From the NCBI RefSeq assembly GCF_033096445.1, contig NZ_AP028155.1, forward strand, positions 3,725,880 through 3,789,879: a DNA stretch of 64,000 nt, given 5' to 3'. The notes under the pieces were generated by a model. The model searched no databases. It was not told the origin of the DNA and saw only the letters and a program-made list of their open reading frames with translations. This document shows positions 25,901 through 36,300 of the stretch, in pieces (position 1 is the first letter of the stretch; each line of letters begins with the position of its first letter). This DNA is from Butyricimonas faecihominis (GTDB taxonomy: Bacteria; Bacteroidota; Bacteroidia; Bacteroidales; Marinifilaceae). Made by a program: the position numbers and the translations under genes.

Positions 25901-27647
25901 CTTCGAGTAATTCGTCCTCGAAAAGGCGAATCATCTCGTCGGTTCTTTGGAGCGTGTAGCCCGTTGGCGGGGTGATATACACGTTGAACGTGTTCAGTTC
26001 AACCTCCCTTAGCGTGTTCAACGTTAAAGAGGTGGATAAAACCACGGTAACCAGTAAAGCGACAAGAGCAATAATGATCACTTGTGCCGGGCGGCGAAGG
26101 GACATCTTTAGGATGGCAACATATATCTGCACTAGTCTGTTATGGATTGACAGGTTGCTGAAGTTGACATCTTCCGGAGTCTTGCGCAAAATAGCGTTTA
26201 CTGCCATCGGGATCAATAACAAGGCCACGACCAACGATATGGTAAGCGTTGCCACGATAGAGATTCCGATATGTTCCCCGATCAGCTTGATCAGGTAATT
26301 GTCCGCGAAAAGGAAGGGCAGGAACACGGTAATCGTGGTGACCGTAGCCGCCATGATAGCCTTCCATACTTCGGTAGTTCCTCGAACGCAAGCCTCATCG
26401 GTGGAAATTCCCAATCCTTTCAGCCGGTAGATATTCTCCATGACGACAATGGAGTTGTCCAGCAACATACCGACGGCGAGCGCGATACCCGTGAGAGTCA
26501 GCGTGTTGATTGTTATTCCGAACAGATAAAAGAAATAGAATGACGAGAACACGGAAATCGGGATGGCAAAAGCCACGATAGAAATGATCCGTATTTTCCG
26601 GAGGAATAGGAACAACACGAATATGGCCAATATAGCTCCTGAAAGTCCGAGATCAATAATTTGGTCAATATTTTTGTTCATCACCTCGGCGGCATCATCC
26701 TCCACCTCGATGAGAACCCCTTTAGACTCTAATTCCCCGTTTAGGCGATCAATTTCCTGCCGGACTTTTTCGGAAAGGTCGATCACGTTAGCCAACGGTG
26801 ATTTGGACAAGATACAGGAAATCACCTCTTTCCCGTTGGTACGTGCGTATGATTCCTCTTCCTTCACGCCGAATTGGATGTCAGCGATGTCTTTCAACTG
26901 GATCGGTCCCTCGGCAACCACGATACTCCCCAAGTCTTCCGTGGCAAGGTATTCGGCTGTCACGTTGACGAAATAACGTTTGTTGTTCTCGTAAACCGAA
27001 CCGGCGAAACTCTTTTCTGCCAGATTGCTTGAAATGGCTCGACTGATCGTTGATGTCGTGATGTTCAATGCCTTGCATCTTTCCGGATCGACAATAACCT
27101 CGATGCTTTTTTGCCGTCCTCCCATGATGGTGACGTTAGCGATCCCGTCGATATTTTCTAAGTAGGGAACAATCTCTGAATCGGCGATATTACGCACGTA
27201 GTCGATGTCGTCCTCCCCGAGAATCCGTAGGTTCATGAACATATCACTGGCGGAACCCGAAGAAGATTTGTTCACGTTTAACCTGAAATTATCAGGCAGA
27301 TTCGGGGTGATGCTTTTTATTTTTTCTTCCAGTTGTAGAAAGGTGTATTTCAGATCAACGTCCTGTTTGAAAGAGACGGTTACCTGTCCTCCTCTCGAAT
27401 AAATCTGGGTTTCTATTTTTTCAACCCCGTTAAGGGCACTGACGGCACCTTCGACGGGAATAGCTACTTGATTCTCTATATAGGAAGGGTCGGATTCCGT
27501 CTCGGAGCTAATGCTCACGCTCAACACCGGCAGTTCGGCATTGGGGTATAATTCCATGGGAAGGTGTTTATAGGAGAAAATTCCCATAAGTACCAGCCCG
27601 ATGAAAAGCATCGATACAAGAACCCTTCTTTTTATAATCGTGTTCAT
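22908..27647 (-). CDS. RND efflux permease fused to membrane helices and an ABC ATPase domain
   Basis: 1,579 residues in one uninterrupted frame. Residues 1 to about 1,035 are a complete RND pump: IENQVAIPVEGAVSAL near the start, TM4 motif GMLLDNSIVVMEN with D397-N398 at the AcrB D407-D408 positions, and IGIVVNNSIILIDY in the second half. Two hydrophobic helices follow, then LEIKICNLVKVYG (about 1,104-1,116), then about four more helices (about 1,150-1,265). A full ABC ATPase comes next: Walker A GPNGAGKT from 1,314, signature FSGGMKQR near 1,415, Walker B ILVVDEP near 1,436, and STHI. The C-terminal 80 residues resemble the tail of CcmA/NosF-type ATPases. The start overlaps the upstream RND stop by four bases. 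Family assignment of both halves is secure; how they couple is unknown. Confidence 0.93.
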   Translation of the reverse strand: MNTIIKRRVLVSMLFIGLVLMGIFSYKHLPMELYPNAELPVLSVSISSETESDPSYIENQVAIPVEGAVSALNGVEKIETQIYSRGGQVTVSFKQDVDLKYTFLQLEEKIKSITPNLPDNFRLNVNKSSSGSASDMFMNLRILGEDDIDYVRNIADSEIVPYLENIDGIANVTIMGGRQKSIEVIVDPERCKALNITTSTISRAISSNLAEKSFAGSVYENNKRYFVNVTAEYLATEDLGSIVVAEGPIQLKDIADIQFGVKEEESYARTNGKEVISCILSKSPLANVIDLSEKVRQEIDRLNGELESKGVLIEVEDDAAEVMNKNIDQIIDLGLSGAILAIFVLFLFLRKIRIISIVAFAIPISVFSSFYFFYLFGITINTLTLTGIALAVGMLLDNSIVVMENIYRLKGLGISTDEACVRGTTEVWKAIMAATVTTITVFLPFLFADNYLIKLIGEHIGISIVATLTISLVVALLLIPMAVNAILRKTPEDVNFSNLSIHNRLVQIYVAILKMSLRRPAQVIIIALVALLVTVVLSTSLTLNTLREVELNTFNVYITPPTGYTLQRTDEMIRLFEDELLEVPEIKEFSSNVMKEDVRLTIRLKDDYQKINKKSLIQLKTEVLRLAETVNINQISLEASESSENFRGSSGGGGMLGNSSLLRMMGMGSQTEKVIIKGQDFESMANFAEYLKYQLDDLDNISNSHISVSQGSTVSKIFFDQYLMGMNEVEPGNVSQELSNFQPQSKAEVKYKAGNQEYDILIRDINYDEDDQKTQTRTLEDLRNLEVTNKNNGLIQLRSFSRINLGRDKGNITRINQEKEVNLVYMFNSDINESKDLLEAAREEIDELVQSMDVPTGIAVEVVHEENEMDDFTFLILAAFILIYMILAAVFESTTAPIVLMFTIPLAAIGSLLALLFTSNSLMNANVFVGFIILIGIVVNNSIILIDYTSLLRRTGNRKQRAIITAGLSRLRPILITAITTIVAMIPLAMGQGEYVSGLGAPFAITVIGGLTMSTLLTLVIIPTLYSGMEDALYRLRTQSLFMKLLQIVLFVVAVICVYFWTYTLLNRILYVILTVILVPGVTWFLEDSLRRAQSNIIPADEELEIKICNLVKVYGRPSRFNREWTSGLKIRERLGLQGNYREWRDMQPLLWSLPVLGFMYYFTFSYQVLFFWAIVFAFITWTMTLSIMNIFREFCENRKQTVIAKILRIIAIVFYYAGPMVILIWASKKFENSGGAIFLGMFWYLGIAARYLSNKINKENINIDLIDGRFRMLKKTIFRLASKAPFIGVKKKPFKALNSVSMEIHTGMFGLLGPNGAGKTTLMRIICGVFEQSYGKIFINGIDTQKKREELQGLIGYLPQEFGTYENLTAWEFLEYQALLKGIYNKKIRHNRIAEVLSAVHMYENKDKKIGGFSGGMKQRIGIAQTLLNLPRILVVDEPTAGLDPRERIRFRNLLVELSRNRIVIFSTHIIEDIASSCNQVGVINKGILKYNGTPSDMANIAKDVTWSFEVPVRDFAKLPSDMLIVHHIRQGDMIKVRCLSEHKPTETAEKILPALEDSYLWLLRSVKIENKEEIITQ

Positions 27648-30600
27648 GATTTCTTTCTGTCAATAACGTAATACACACACGGAATAACGATCAGCGTCAT
27701 GATGGTTGAGGTCAGTAAACCACCGATCACGGCAAGTGCCATGGGCGAGCGCAATGAGGCTCCTTCCCCGAATCCGAAACACATGGGTAGCAATGCCAGA
27801 ATCGTGGTGGCACTGGTCATGATGATCGGACGCACACGATGCTGTGCCGCCATTTTGATAGCCTCTTCCAACGGGTGTCCCTCTTCTTTCAGACGATTGA
27901 TCGCGTCCACGAGTATGATAGAACTGTTCACGGCAATACCTGCCAGCATAATAATACCGATAAAGGCCATCATGTTGAGTGTTTGTCCGGTGAGCAGGAA
28001 TGCCAAAATACATCCCACGCCGGCTAACGGAATAGTCAGCAGGATCGTGAACGGGTGGCGCAAAGATTCAAATTGTGCCGCCATTACCATATATACTAAT
28101 AGAATAGATAAAAACAGGGCGAATCCCAACCCGCTGAATGACTCTTGTCGCATCTCTTCCTCTCCCGTTATTTTAGCCGAATACTTGGCCGGGAATTCAA
28201 CCTCGGACAATTTAGCTTTAATAGCAGGGGTAATATGGCTTAGTGAGTATTGTTTCTCGATCATGGCGGTCACGATACCCGTCCGGCTTTGGTTAACCCG
28301 GTTAATTTCTTTCGGGGCTGACGTGATTTCGATGTCTGCAATTTCTCCGAGACGATATTTCTTCTCGCCTTGTATGATTTCAATATCGTAAATTTCGGAA
28401 AGGGTCACTTCGGGAACCTTGATATTGATGTCAATAGTCTCGCCTTGTGTTTCGAAAGTTCCGGCATCCTTACCTGCCAGTTTCTCGCTGACTTGGTTAC
28501 TTACCGTGGCAACATCGATCCCGTAGATTCCACTTTTCAAGCGGTCAATCTTGATATTCACCTCCGGGGCTCCTTTCTCCAAGGAAGATTTGATATCGTA
28601 TATACCGGGGATTCCGGTAATCTTCTCTTTTATCTCGGTACACAATTCATCCAGCAATTCAAGTTCTTCCCCTTTCACCTCGATTACCAGTGGTGCGCCT
28701 TCTGTTCCTAGGATGCTTTGTAGGGCAGATTCCCCTTTCTCGTAGGAGATTTCCACACCTTCCGGCAAGGGGTAATTCTCGTTAATATTCGTGATAAAGT
28801 AATCAGCATCCAACTTGGAATCTTTCTTTATCTTTACCTTGATTTGGGATTGATTCTCTGATTCCAACTTACCCCCGCTTTGACTTTCAAGGTTGGAAGG
28901 GCCAACCAGTGTGTATTGCCATTCAATATCATCCTGTCCTAGAGTCCGGATGGCATCTTCAATGGTTCCCACGGCATTATCCGTACTTTTTAACCTTGTT
29001 CCCGGTTCCATGGTAACAAGAATTGAGAACTCCTTCGATTCTGTTTTAGGCATGAACTCCATGCCGATTAACGGTAACATCAAGTAAGAAACGATCATGA
29101 GAGCTGTGGCGATGCCAATCACCAAGTATTTCCTTTTAAGGACTTTCCCGACGAAATTTCCGAAACCTTTGATCGTGATGGCGTGACTGGAAATGTTGTC
29201 TTTCTTCCGCATGAATTTCGATGCCAGCATCGGGATAAACAGGATAGAAACAAAAAGGGAGGATAACAGCGAGAAACTAACCGTCCACGCCTGTTCCTTG
29301 AACAGCTCCCCGGCGGCACCTTGCAGGTACACGATTGGAAGGAATACTACGATCGTGGTTAAGGTGGAAGCCGTGATTGCTCCCGCTACTTCCGAAGTCC
29401 CCCTCACGGCTGCCTCCGTGGGTGGTAGGTTGTTCTCGTCCATGTTTCGGAAGATATTTTCCATCACCACGATGGCGTTATCGACCAGCATTCCCGCACC
29501 CAGCGCGAGTCCTCCCAGCGTCATGATGTTAATGGAAAGACCGTTGAAGTACATCAGGTTGAACGTGGCAATGATCGAGATCGGGATAGAGAGACTGACG
29601 ATTAATGTCATGTTCACTCGTCGCAAGAATATATAAAGTATAATAACGGCGAGGATGATACCCATTAAAGCGGAATCTTTAACCTCGTTGATGGAACTCC
29701 CGATAAATTCTCCTTGGTTACTGATGATATGGAAATCATACCCCGGTAAACTTTTGCGGAATTCATCAATCTTGGCTAGCAAGTTTTCCACGGCATTTAC
29801 CGTGTTATATTTATTTTCTTTGTAGATACTGATCCCCAGACAGCGTTCCCCGTTGTAACGGGCCAAGTTTTCCGGGTCTTTGTTGCGAATGGACACGGAG
29901 GCCACATCTTTCAAATATACCGGGGCTTTTGTCTTACTGGAACTGCTTGTAGATTCCGTGGAAGAGGAACTTCCGCTGGAAGAATTCTCTTTAAATGCCA
30001 CGATAATGTTTTCAATATCTTGGAGACTGGTAATCAGGTTTACCCCTTTCACCGTGTATTGAATATCTCCGTCCGTGATCGTTCCCCCGGAAACATTTTG
30101 ATTGATGGCCGTGATTTGCGAGGCAATTCCGTCGGCAGTTAACCCGAATGCCTCCAGCATGTAGGGATTCGTGGAAATTTCGACGATCGCCTGTTCCTGT
30201 CCGTTCAACTGAATATCCGCGATACCGTCTACCCGGACGAGTTCATTGCGCATGTAATTTTCCGCGATCTTCCGCAATTCGTTCATGTCCTTCACTTCGT
30301 TATGAGTGAGGGCGATGGTCATGATCGGTGTCGCGTTGGCATCATAACGGGTAACGTTAACTTCTTCTATGGTTTCATCTTGAGAAAGAGAAGAGACACT
30401 TCGCTGCAAATCCAAGAAAGCGGCATCCATGTCTTGATCCCATCCGTATTCTACGGTCACTTTCGTGTAGCCGACTTTCGTGACGCTGTACACGCTCTTC
30501 ACGCCTTCTTGACGAGCGGCCGTAGACTCAACGTTCGTCGTGATCAGTTTTTCAACCTCTTCGGGTGGTCTCTGACCGCTTTTCACTTCCACGTAAAGAG

Positions 30601-30733
30601 CGGGATTTTTCAGGTCAGGGAAAAGGTCTGTCCCTAATTTATTATAAGATATGGTTCCCAGTAAACATACTGCCAGCGTGAGCATTAACACGCTCACGGG
30701 GTATTTTACTGCAAATTTGGTAATGCTGTTCAT
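27644..30733 (-). CDS. RND-family efflux transporter permease
   Basis: 1,029 residues, the normal length of an RND inner membrane pump, with duplicated halves of six helices and two large periplasmic loops each. TM4 motif GMLVDNAIVVMENI gives D418-N419 at the AcrB D407-D408 positions; the D-N pair is common in this branch. Second-half motif IGIIMLAGIAVNSSIILVD. A Ser-rich insertion at about residues 245-265 lies in the first periplasmic loop. It is driven by the proton gradient in known members. It is encoded between the adaptor gene (6 bp) and the RND-ABC fusion (4-bp overlap), so the two RND chains may form a hetero-oligomer, as MdtB/MdtC do. That is inference. Confidence 0.95.
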   Translation of the reverse strand: MNSITKFAVKYPVSVLMLTLAVCLLGTISYNKLGTDLFPDLKNPALYVEVKSGQRPPEEVEKLITTNVESTAARQEGVKSVYSVTKVGYTKVTVEYGWDQDMDAAFLDLQRSVSSLSQDETIEEVNVTRYDANATPIMTIALTHNEVKDMNELRKIAENYMRNELVRVDGIADIQLNGQEQAIVEISTNPYMLEAFGLTADGIASQITAINQNVSGGTITDGDIQYTVKGVNLITSLQDIENIIVAFKENSSSGSSSSTESTSSSSKTKAPVYLKDVASVSIRNKDPENLARYNGERCLGISIYKENKYNTVNAVENLLAKIDEFRKSLPGYDFHIISNQGEFIGSSINEVKDSALMGIILAVIILYIFLRRVNMTLIVSLSIPISIIATFNLMYFNGLSINIMTLGGLALGAGMLVDNAIVVMENIFRNMDENNLPPTEAAVRGTSEVAGAITASTLTTIVVFLPIVYLQGAAGELFKEQAWTVSFSLLSSLFVSILFIPMLASKFMRKKDNISSHAITIKGFGNFVGKVLKRKYLVIGIATALMIVSYLMLPLIGMEFMPKTESKEFSILVTMEPGTRLKSTDNAVGTIEDAIRTLGQDDIEWQYTLVGPSNLESQSGGKLESENQSQIKVKIKKDSKLDADYFITNINENYPLPEGVEISYEKGESALQSILGTEGAPLVIEVKGEELELLDELCTEIKEKITGIPGIYDIKSSLEKGAPEVNIKIDRLKSGIYGIDVATVSNQVSEKLAGKDAGTFETQGETIDINIKVPEVTLSEIYDIEIIQGEKKYRLGEIADIEITSAPKEINRVNQSRTGIVTAMIEKQYSLSHITPAIKAKLSEVEFPAKYSAKITGEEEMRQESFSGLGFALFLSILLVYMVMAAQFESLRHPFTILLTIPLAGVGCILAFLLTGQTLNMMAFIGIIMLAGIAVNSSIILVDAINRLKEEGHPLEEAIKMAAQHRVRPIIMTSATTILALLPMCFGFGEGASLRSPMALAVIGGLLTSTIMTLIVIPCVYYVIDRKKS

Positions 30734-30739
30734 GTCTTT

Positions 30740-31804
30740 TTATTTCATGATTTTTACTTTGCCTCTGTTTCTCAGGAATTCGTAGCCTTTCACCACGATC
30801 TTGTCTCCTTGGTTCAGACCGCTTTCCACCTCGATGAAACGATCGTCGCTGATACCAACCGTGATGATTTTTTCCATGGCCCGGTTTTGTTCCACCGTGT
30901 AGACAATCCGGTTTCCTCCCCGACGGGAATTAACGATGTCCTTCGGAATGACAATAACCGAATCCTTTTGCAAAGTAATAATCTCTCCTTTCGCGAACAT
31001 ACCGGGACGTAGTTTCAGTTCCGGGTTGTTAATCGTAATATATCCGGTGTATGTGCGGGTATCCTCGTTGATTGCCGGGGATAACTGGGAAACAAGACCG
31101 GACAGGGTATCTGATTTGATATTATAATTGGTGACCAGTACTTTCTGACCCACTTTCACCTTGTCGATCGTGTTTTCCGGTAGGGCGATTTCCATGTACA
31201 TGTGGCTGTAATCCATTAATCCGACCATCGTTTCACCGGATGCGATCTCCACGTTCGGGGTGAAATAGGGTAGGCTGACGATGGCTCCCTTGAAGGGTGC
31301 TTTGATTGTGAGTTTTGCCAGTTCCGTGTATGCCGTTTCCAATGCTGTTTGCGCTTGTATGTAGCTACTTTCGGCATTTAGTACATCTTTTTCCGTGGCA
31401 CCGCCTTTTTCAAATACTGCTTTTTGCCCATCCCATTCTTTCTTGGCGATGTCAACCTGCATCTTTTTTGTCGGTAACGATACAGTGTTTTCATGTTCTT
31501 TATTATTCAGCTTGATGATCACGGCACCCTCCTCCACAATGTCACCCAGCTTGTAGGGACGCTTGGTTTTGGGGTTGATCATCAACTCGTATTTACCATT
31601 TGTTTCGGATTTCACTTCCACCGTTTTGGCCGCTTTGGCTGTTCCTGTCGTGGTGGTCAATTCCCGAACATCACGTTTCCCGACTTCGGCAAGCCAAACA
31701 GGCGTGGTTGTCTCTGAAGAAGAACTCATTCGTTGCTCGTTACAAGCGTTCAAGGTGTAAGCCAGCAGAATCACCCCGATATATTTTATGGATTTGTTGA
31801 TCAT
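30740..31804 (-). CDS. Membrane-fusion (periplasmic adaptor) lipoprotein of an efflux system
   Basis: 354 residues. Lipobox LNAC21, so it is anchored by lipid. It has the order of HlyD/AcrA-type adaptors: beta-barrel and lipoyl segment (EVKSETNGKYELMINPKTKR), a short helical hairpin at about residues 110-165, then AKLTIKAPFKGAIVSL (returning lipoyl half), a barrel (LRPGMFAKGEIITL) and a membrane-proximal domain. The helical hairpin is short. It links the inner membrane pump(s) to TolC. It lies 30 bp after tolC and 6 bp before the first RND gene. It is the only adaptor in the operon, so RND and ABC parts would have to share it. Confidence 0.93.
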   Translation of the reverse strand: MINKSIKYIGVILLAYTLNACNEQRMSSSSETTTPVWLAEVGKRDVRELTTTTGTAKAAKTVEVKSETNGKYELMINPKTKRPYKLGDIVEEGAVIIKLNNKEHENTVSLPTKKMQVDIAKKEWDGQKAVFEKGGATEKDVLNAESSYIQAQTALETAYTELAKLTIKAPFKGAIVSLPYFTPNVEIASGETMVGLMDYSHMYMEIALPENTIDKVKVGQKVLVTNYNIKSDTLSGLVSQLSPAINEDTRTYTGYITINNPELKLRPGMFAKGEIITLQKDSVIVIPKDIVNSRRGGNRIVYTVEQNRAMEKIITVGISDDRFIEVESGLNQGDKIVVKGYEFLRNRGKVKIMK

Positions 31805-31834
31805 AGCGTTTTGTTTTATGTTTTGTGTTAGGGT

Positions 31835-33307
31835 TTATTTCAATAAATTAACCGGTAAATAAGACCTGTTATTCTGGTAATCCCACAGGGTTTGAATTTT
31901 CAGATCCAGTAATTTCAATTTGTATGAAATGATGGCATCTGTCAACGAGTTTTTCGCGTCGGTCAACTGGGTTTGTTGATTTTTCAGCTCCATACCGGTA
32001 AGGGTTCCGCTACGATATTTCTCAACGTTGATGTCATACGTACGTTCAGCGTTTTTAACAGTCTGGCGGGCAATCTCGATTTGTCGCAATAATTTGGGCA
32101 ATTCCCGGCATATCTGGCGTACATCAAGCATGATGGATTTTCTTTCTTCCTCGTTGCTGATTTCCGTGTTCTCGTTGGATAATTCCGTGCTGCGGATATT
32201 CGCTTTTCTTGCCCCCCAGTCCCAAATCGGTACCGTCAGGGTTATCCCGATCGTTTCGTTATCATCCGGTTTCGAAAAAGCTCCGTTAAAGTTGCCTCCT
32301 TGTCCCATCAAACCCACTCTGGCGGAAATGCTACCTTTGAACTTGTTATTATCCTTTGCCTCGATCAGGCTAAAAATGCCTTCTTCTATGGCAATTTGTT
32401 GTTGACGGATCTCCATCCGTTGCGTTAGGGCATATTTAACGGCTTGATTGACATCCACGTGAACTGAATCAATTTGGATGTCAGGTAAAATGTTGATGTC
32501 TATATCCAAGGGAAGACCCAAGGTTTGTTTGAATTGATCTTTGGTATTCTCGTAACTCGTTTCCGTGTCGGCAAGAGAATTTTCGTTTGTGGCCAAGGTC
32601 ACCTCCGCTTGGAATAGCTCTTCTTGGGGGATCAGATCTTGTTCCACTTTATTTTTGATCAACTCGTAGTTTTCTTTTTGACTTTGGAAGGCTTCCCGGG
32701 CCGTAACGAGCCTTTTATAAGACTGGTAAACGCCATAAAATGCTGCGGTCACGTTTTTCTCGATGTTCAGTTGGGCCAAAGCGTATTGTATTTTTGCTTT
32801 TTCAAGGTTAAATTCCAACCTCTTCAATTGCATCTTGGTCTTGTTGTAGGTAAAGATTGGTTGCTCCAGATTTAAGCTCAGATTATTTGAAAAAGAGGTA
32901 TTCTTGGCTCCCGAAGATTGATTATCGTCTTCTTGCCAGTTGAACGAGTTACTGAGTGTGACTGTCCCGTCCGTCCATTTGATCGGTTGACTGATCCTGA
33001 AGTCAAGGCCGGAACTCATGGCTTTCCGGGTATACCATTGTGTATTGTAATCGTCGAACGATGTACTTCTGGTATATTGAAACGGGTTCAAATTCAAACT
33101 GAACTGTGATTTTAATGAAGCCTTTTGCTGAATCAGGGCCAGCTCGCTTTGTTCCAGACTCATTTTACTTTGAATGATGGAAGGGCTTTGCTGATAAGCG
33201 ATCTCCAGAGCCTTTTCCAACGTCAAAATTTCCTGAGCAAACGTTGATCCGGAACAAAGCATGAGTATTCCCGAAATAATCAACGATATTGACGCGATCT
33301 TTTTCAT
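31835..33307 (-). CDS. TolC-family outer membrane channel
   Basis: 490 residues. Signal peptide to about residue 25 (STFAQ), then ILTLEKALEIAYQQSPSIIQ, the usual start of mature TolC proteins. Two homologous halves of long helices and beta strands follow, the second beginning near VDVNQAVKYALTQRMEIRQQQ. It forms the trimeric outer membrane exit duct. It lies between the permease-peptidase gene (18 bp) and the adaptor gene (30 bp), the third gene of the operon. Confidence 0.95.
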   Translation of the reverse strand: MKKIASISLIISGILMLCSGSTFAQEILTLEKALEIAYQQSPSIIQSKMSLEQSELALIQQKASLKSQFSLNLNPFQYTRSTSFDDYNTQWYTRKAMSSGLDFRISQPIKWTDGTVTLSNSFNWQEDDNQSSGAKNTSFSNNLSLNLEQPIFTYNKTKMQLKRLEFNLEKAKIQYALAQLNIEKNVTAAFYGVYQSYKRLVTAREAFQSQKENYELIKNKVEQDLIPQEELFQAEVTLATNENSLADTETSYENTKDQFKQTLGLPLDIDINILPDIQIDSVHVDVNQAVKYALTQRMEIRQQQIAIEEGIFSLIEAKDNNKFKGSISARVGLMGQGGNFNGAFSKPDDNETIGITLTVPIWDWGARKANIRSTELSNENTEISNEEERKSIMLDVRQICRELPKLLRQIEIARQTVKNAERTYDINVEKYRSGTLTGMELKNQQTQLTDAKNSLTDAIISYKLKLLDLKIQTLWDYQNNRSYLPVNLLK

Positions 33308-33325
33308 AATATGTTGTTCTTATTT

Positions 33326-36300
33326 TTATTTGTTATTGTTCGTGTACACCCATTTTACCGCATCGGCAAAGATAATTTGGTTCGATTCCGATCCCTTGTC
33401 GCTTAAGGTAATCTTGGCCTCTCCTTTCGAGAAGTAGAAAGAACCCAGCGTTCTCCATCCTTGCCGTCCCCGGCCCGTCTCGACTGAAATTTCCTCTTCC
33501 CCGTCATCATGTTTTACCGTGTAATATTGTATTTTTTTCTCTTCACCTCCTCGGTGGCGCCATCCCATCATAGGGAGCTCGGACGTGTACACGAATACCT
33601 CATAGAATCCCGGGATTTGTATCTGGGTTGTCCATTCCGTCTTGTTACTACCACTTCCGGATTTCTTGTACACGGCACTATTGATATAGTCTCCATAATA
33701 GTTTACTCCGATGGTAGCTGTCCATCTGCTAGGAGGCATCCAGAAGTTTAAGTTCTTGTATTTATCTTCGCTCTCCTTCTTGAAGAAAGATTGTAGTTTG
33801 TTCTTTTGATTGGATTCGATTATCCGGAATCCGGGATCTTCGTTGTCCACCGTGATCTCTTTCGGGTTAAACGTGAAAAGGGTGGCATTTGAGTCGAATA
33901 TTCCTGTTACCGTGTCGGTCGTCGTGGTCGTCACTTTAGCAAAATTCTGCATGATCGTACTGGGTAGATTCTGCGAGATATTCGTGTTAATCGTGAGGTT
34001 ACTCGGACGTTCGTCACATAGAATACGAATCTCTTTATATTTCTGTGGTTCTATAATATAATTTTTCGCCGGTTTGGCCTCCATTTGAGCCGCCCGTCCT
34101 CTTCTTCCCCGCGGGCCACCGGGGAACATTCCGCCTCCTTCTTCCACGTTGACGGAAATCACGCCTTCTACGTTCGTGGGGTTATACACTTGGAACTTCA
34201 CGATATATTTCGTGTAATCCCCGACTTCTACTTGATCGGCATCCACCCCTTTCACGATAAAACGAGGCGTGCTGTTGATCGTGTACCAGTTCGGGATGAA
34301 ATCCATTAAATTGAAATGGAACTTGCGAATGAACTCGCTGTTCAGGCGGGTGAAATTGACCTCCTGAAACTGGTATCTTTTCGTGAATTCGGCCATGAAT
34401 TCCTTGAACTCGTTTGATGAAAGACGGGAGTTAATATAGTTCCTCAGGTAAACACCCTTCAGTTTCATCATTTCGTAGAACACCTCTGTCGAAAGCGTGT
34501 TATCGAGTACGGCCTGTTCAAAACTTTTCCCGTTCAGGTAAGAGGCAGCTCGTTGATCATCGCCCATCCCGTTGAACATCCGGAAGAAATGTCTTCCCTG
34601 ATCGCTTTCTTCCTGTTTTAGCATGGTGTTCATCACGATGTCTATGATTGGGAAATTCTGGGAATAAATAGAACCCGCGTAATTAAAATACATGGACGAT
34701 AAATCGTACTTGTTCAGTTTGGATGTTCCGGACCATTCGCCCGAGAACATGTTCACGAATGTATTTCCCTCTTCTTGAAATGTTTCCTCCGAGAGAAGAA
34801 CCCGGCGGGCAAAATCCCGAATGACGTTCATTTCCACGTCAATTTCTTCCATCGCTCCTTGGGGATCACGTCGTCCCCAGTTAGCCATTCTTTTCTTGGC
34901 AAATTTGAAATTACTGCTGGGCAGAGTCGTGGCAAATTCCGGAAGGAAAACCATCTCCGGTTGTGTTTGCTCGCTGTTCCCTTTCCAGTTTCGCACGTAT
35001 CCCGCGAAAGAAATGGGCGTTTCCGCCATGATAAATTTTTGATACGGGTATTTACGGCCTTTTCTCAACTCGTATTCGGATTTCACATCTTGAAGGAATC
35101 CGGCTAACGTGTCTGAAATGTTAGGAAAAACTTCAGAATAGAAATCGTGACCCTTAAAATTGTATAATTCGATTTGCACGGAATCGACCACGATACTCTT
35201 TTTCTCGTAGTCCCCGATGGCTAAACTGATACCGGGTAGTTGCTCTTTATTCCGGAATATTGTCGTGTCACCCGATTGGGAAGATGTCCCCTGTGAAAGA
35301 ATCGTCCGGTCATTGGGATGAATCACTTTTAGCGTGTAATTCGAGAAGTTTTTCCGAATATTATAAGGAGCTTCCGGGTTTACCGGTGGAAAAGTAGAGG
35401 GGTACCACAGGCATTCCGGGGTCAGCAGGGTAAATTTGTCCTGCACGAAAGCGTATCTTTTCCCGAAACGGAGAATACTACTTCCGGTTTGCGTGTCGTA
35501 ATATTCTTCGTCCGTGATGTCTAGGTAGCAAATGTTTTCGTCGATGGAACCGTTGTACGTGATGTCCAGTTCAAGGCTTTCGTACGGGCGGAGTTTGTAT
35601 TCTGCAATGATAACTTGTGCGTCTCTTTTGTAGGGAACATCTTCTCCTTGCCGGGTTAATTTTTCAACTTGCAGGGATGGATTCAGGTAGAACACGATTT
35701 TGTCGATCTCTTGATGATTCCGGTTTTGAATCTTTACGTGTGAATTGACGGTAATTTTTTTGTCGGTCTGCGAGAATATAATCTCTTGGTCTATCAAATG
35801 AACCTTGTCAATGTTATTGTATTTTTTGTATCTTTCAGAGTATAATTTGCGTTGATTATCAACGTGATTGAATCGGGAAAAATAGGTAAAGCCGCAACCG
35901 ATTCCGGCGATCAGGATAATACATCCTAGGGCGTTCAGCAAGATGTTTTTCTTGGGATGTAACGGTAAGCGGTTGACCATAGCGATGGTAAACGTGAGTA
36001 ATCCCATTCCCAATAGCAAGAATGTTAATCGTTGAACGAGGTAGGGAAACAAGTTCGTGTGTCCCAGCACGTCGGAGAACATATTCGGCACCGTGAGGGC
36101 GAAGAAGTCAAATGTCCCGTGTTCCGCGTCTCCGAGATAAGATAAGGTCACCCCGATAAACCCTAGCATGATCACGAACGTAACCGCTTGGTTACGGATG
36201 AAACTCATGATCACGAACGATAGTCCCAACACGAAAATCAGTGACGGGATCGATAACGTGAGTAGGTAGAAGAAATAGGGGAATAGGGTAAATGGGGATT

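Noticed and set aside
22908-27647. Possibility that the RND-ABC fusion is an assembly error
   Set aside because: The frame is continuous through about 280 linker residues with plausible membrane helices, the composition is even, and the neighbouring genes keep operon spacing. It cannot be excluded without reads, but nothing in the sequence suggests it.
27699-28391. A 230-codon plus-strand frame opposite an RND gene
   Set aside because: It mirrors conserved RND membrane helices and has no independent promoter or homology-like motif.
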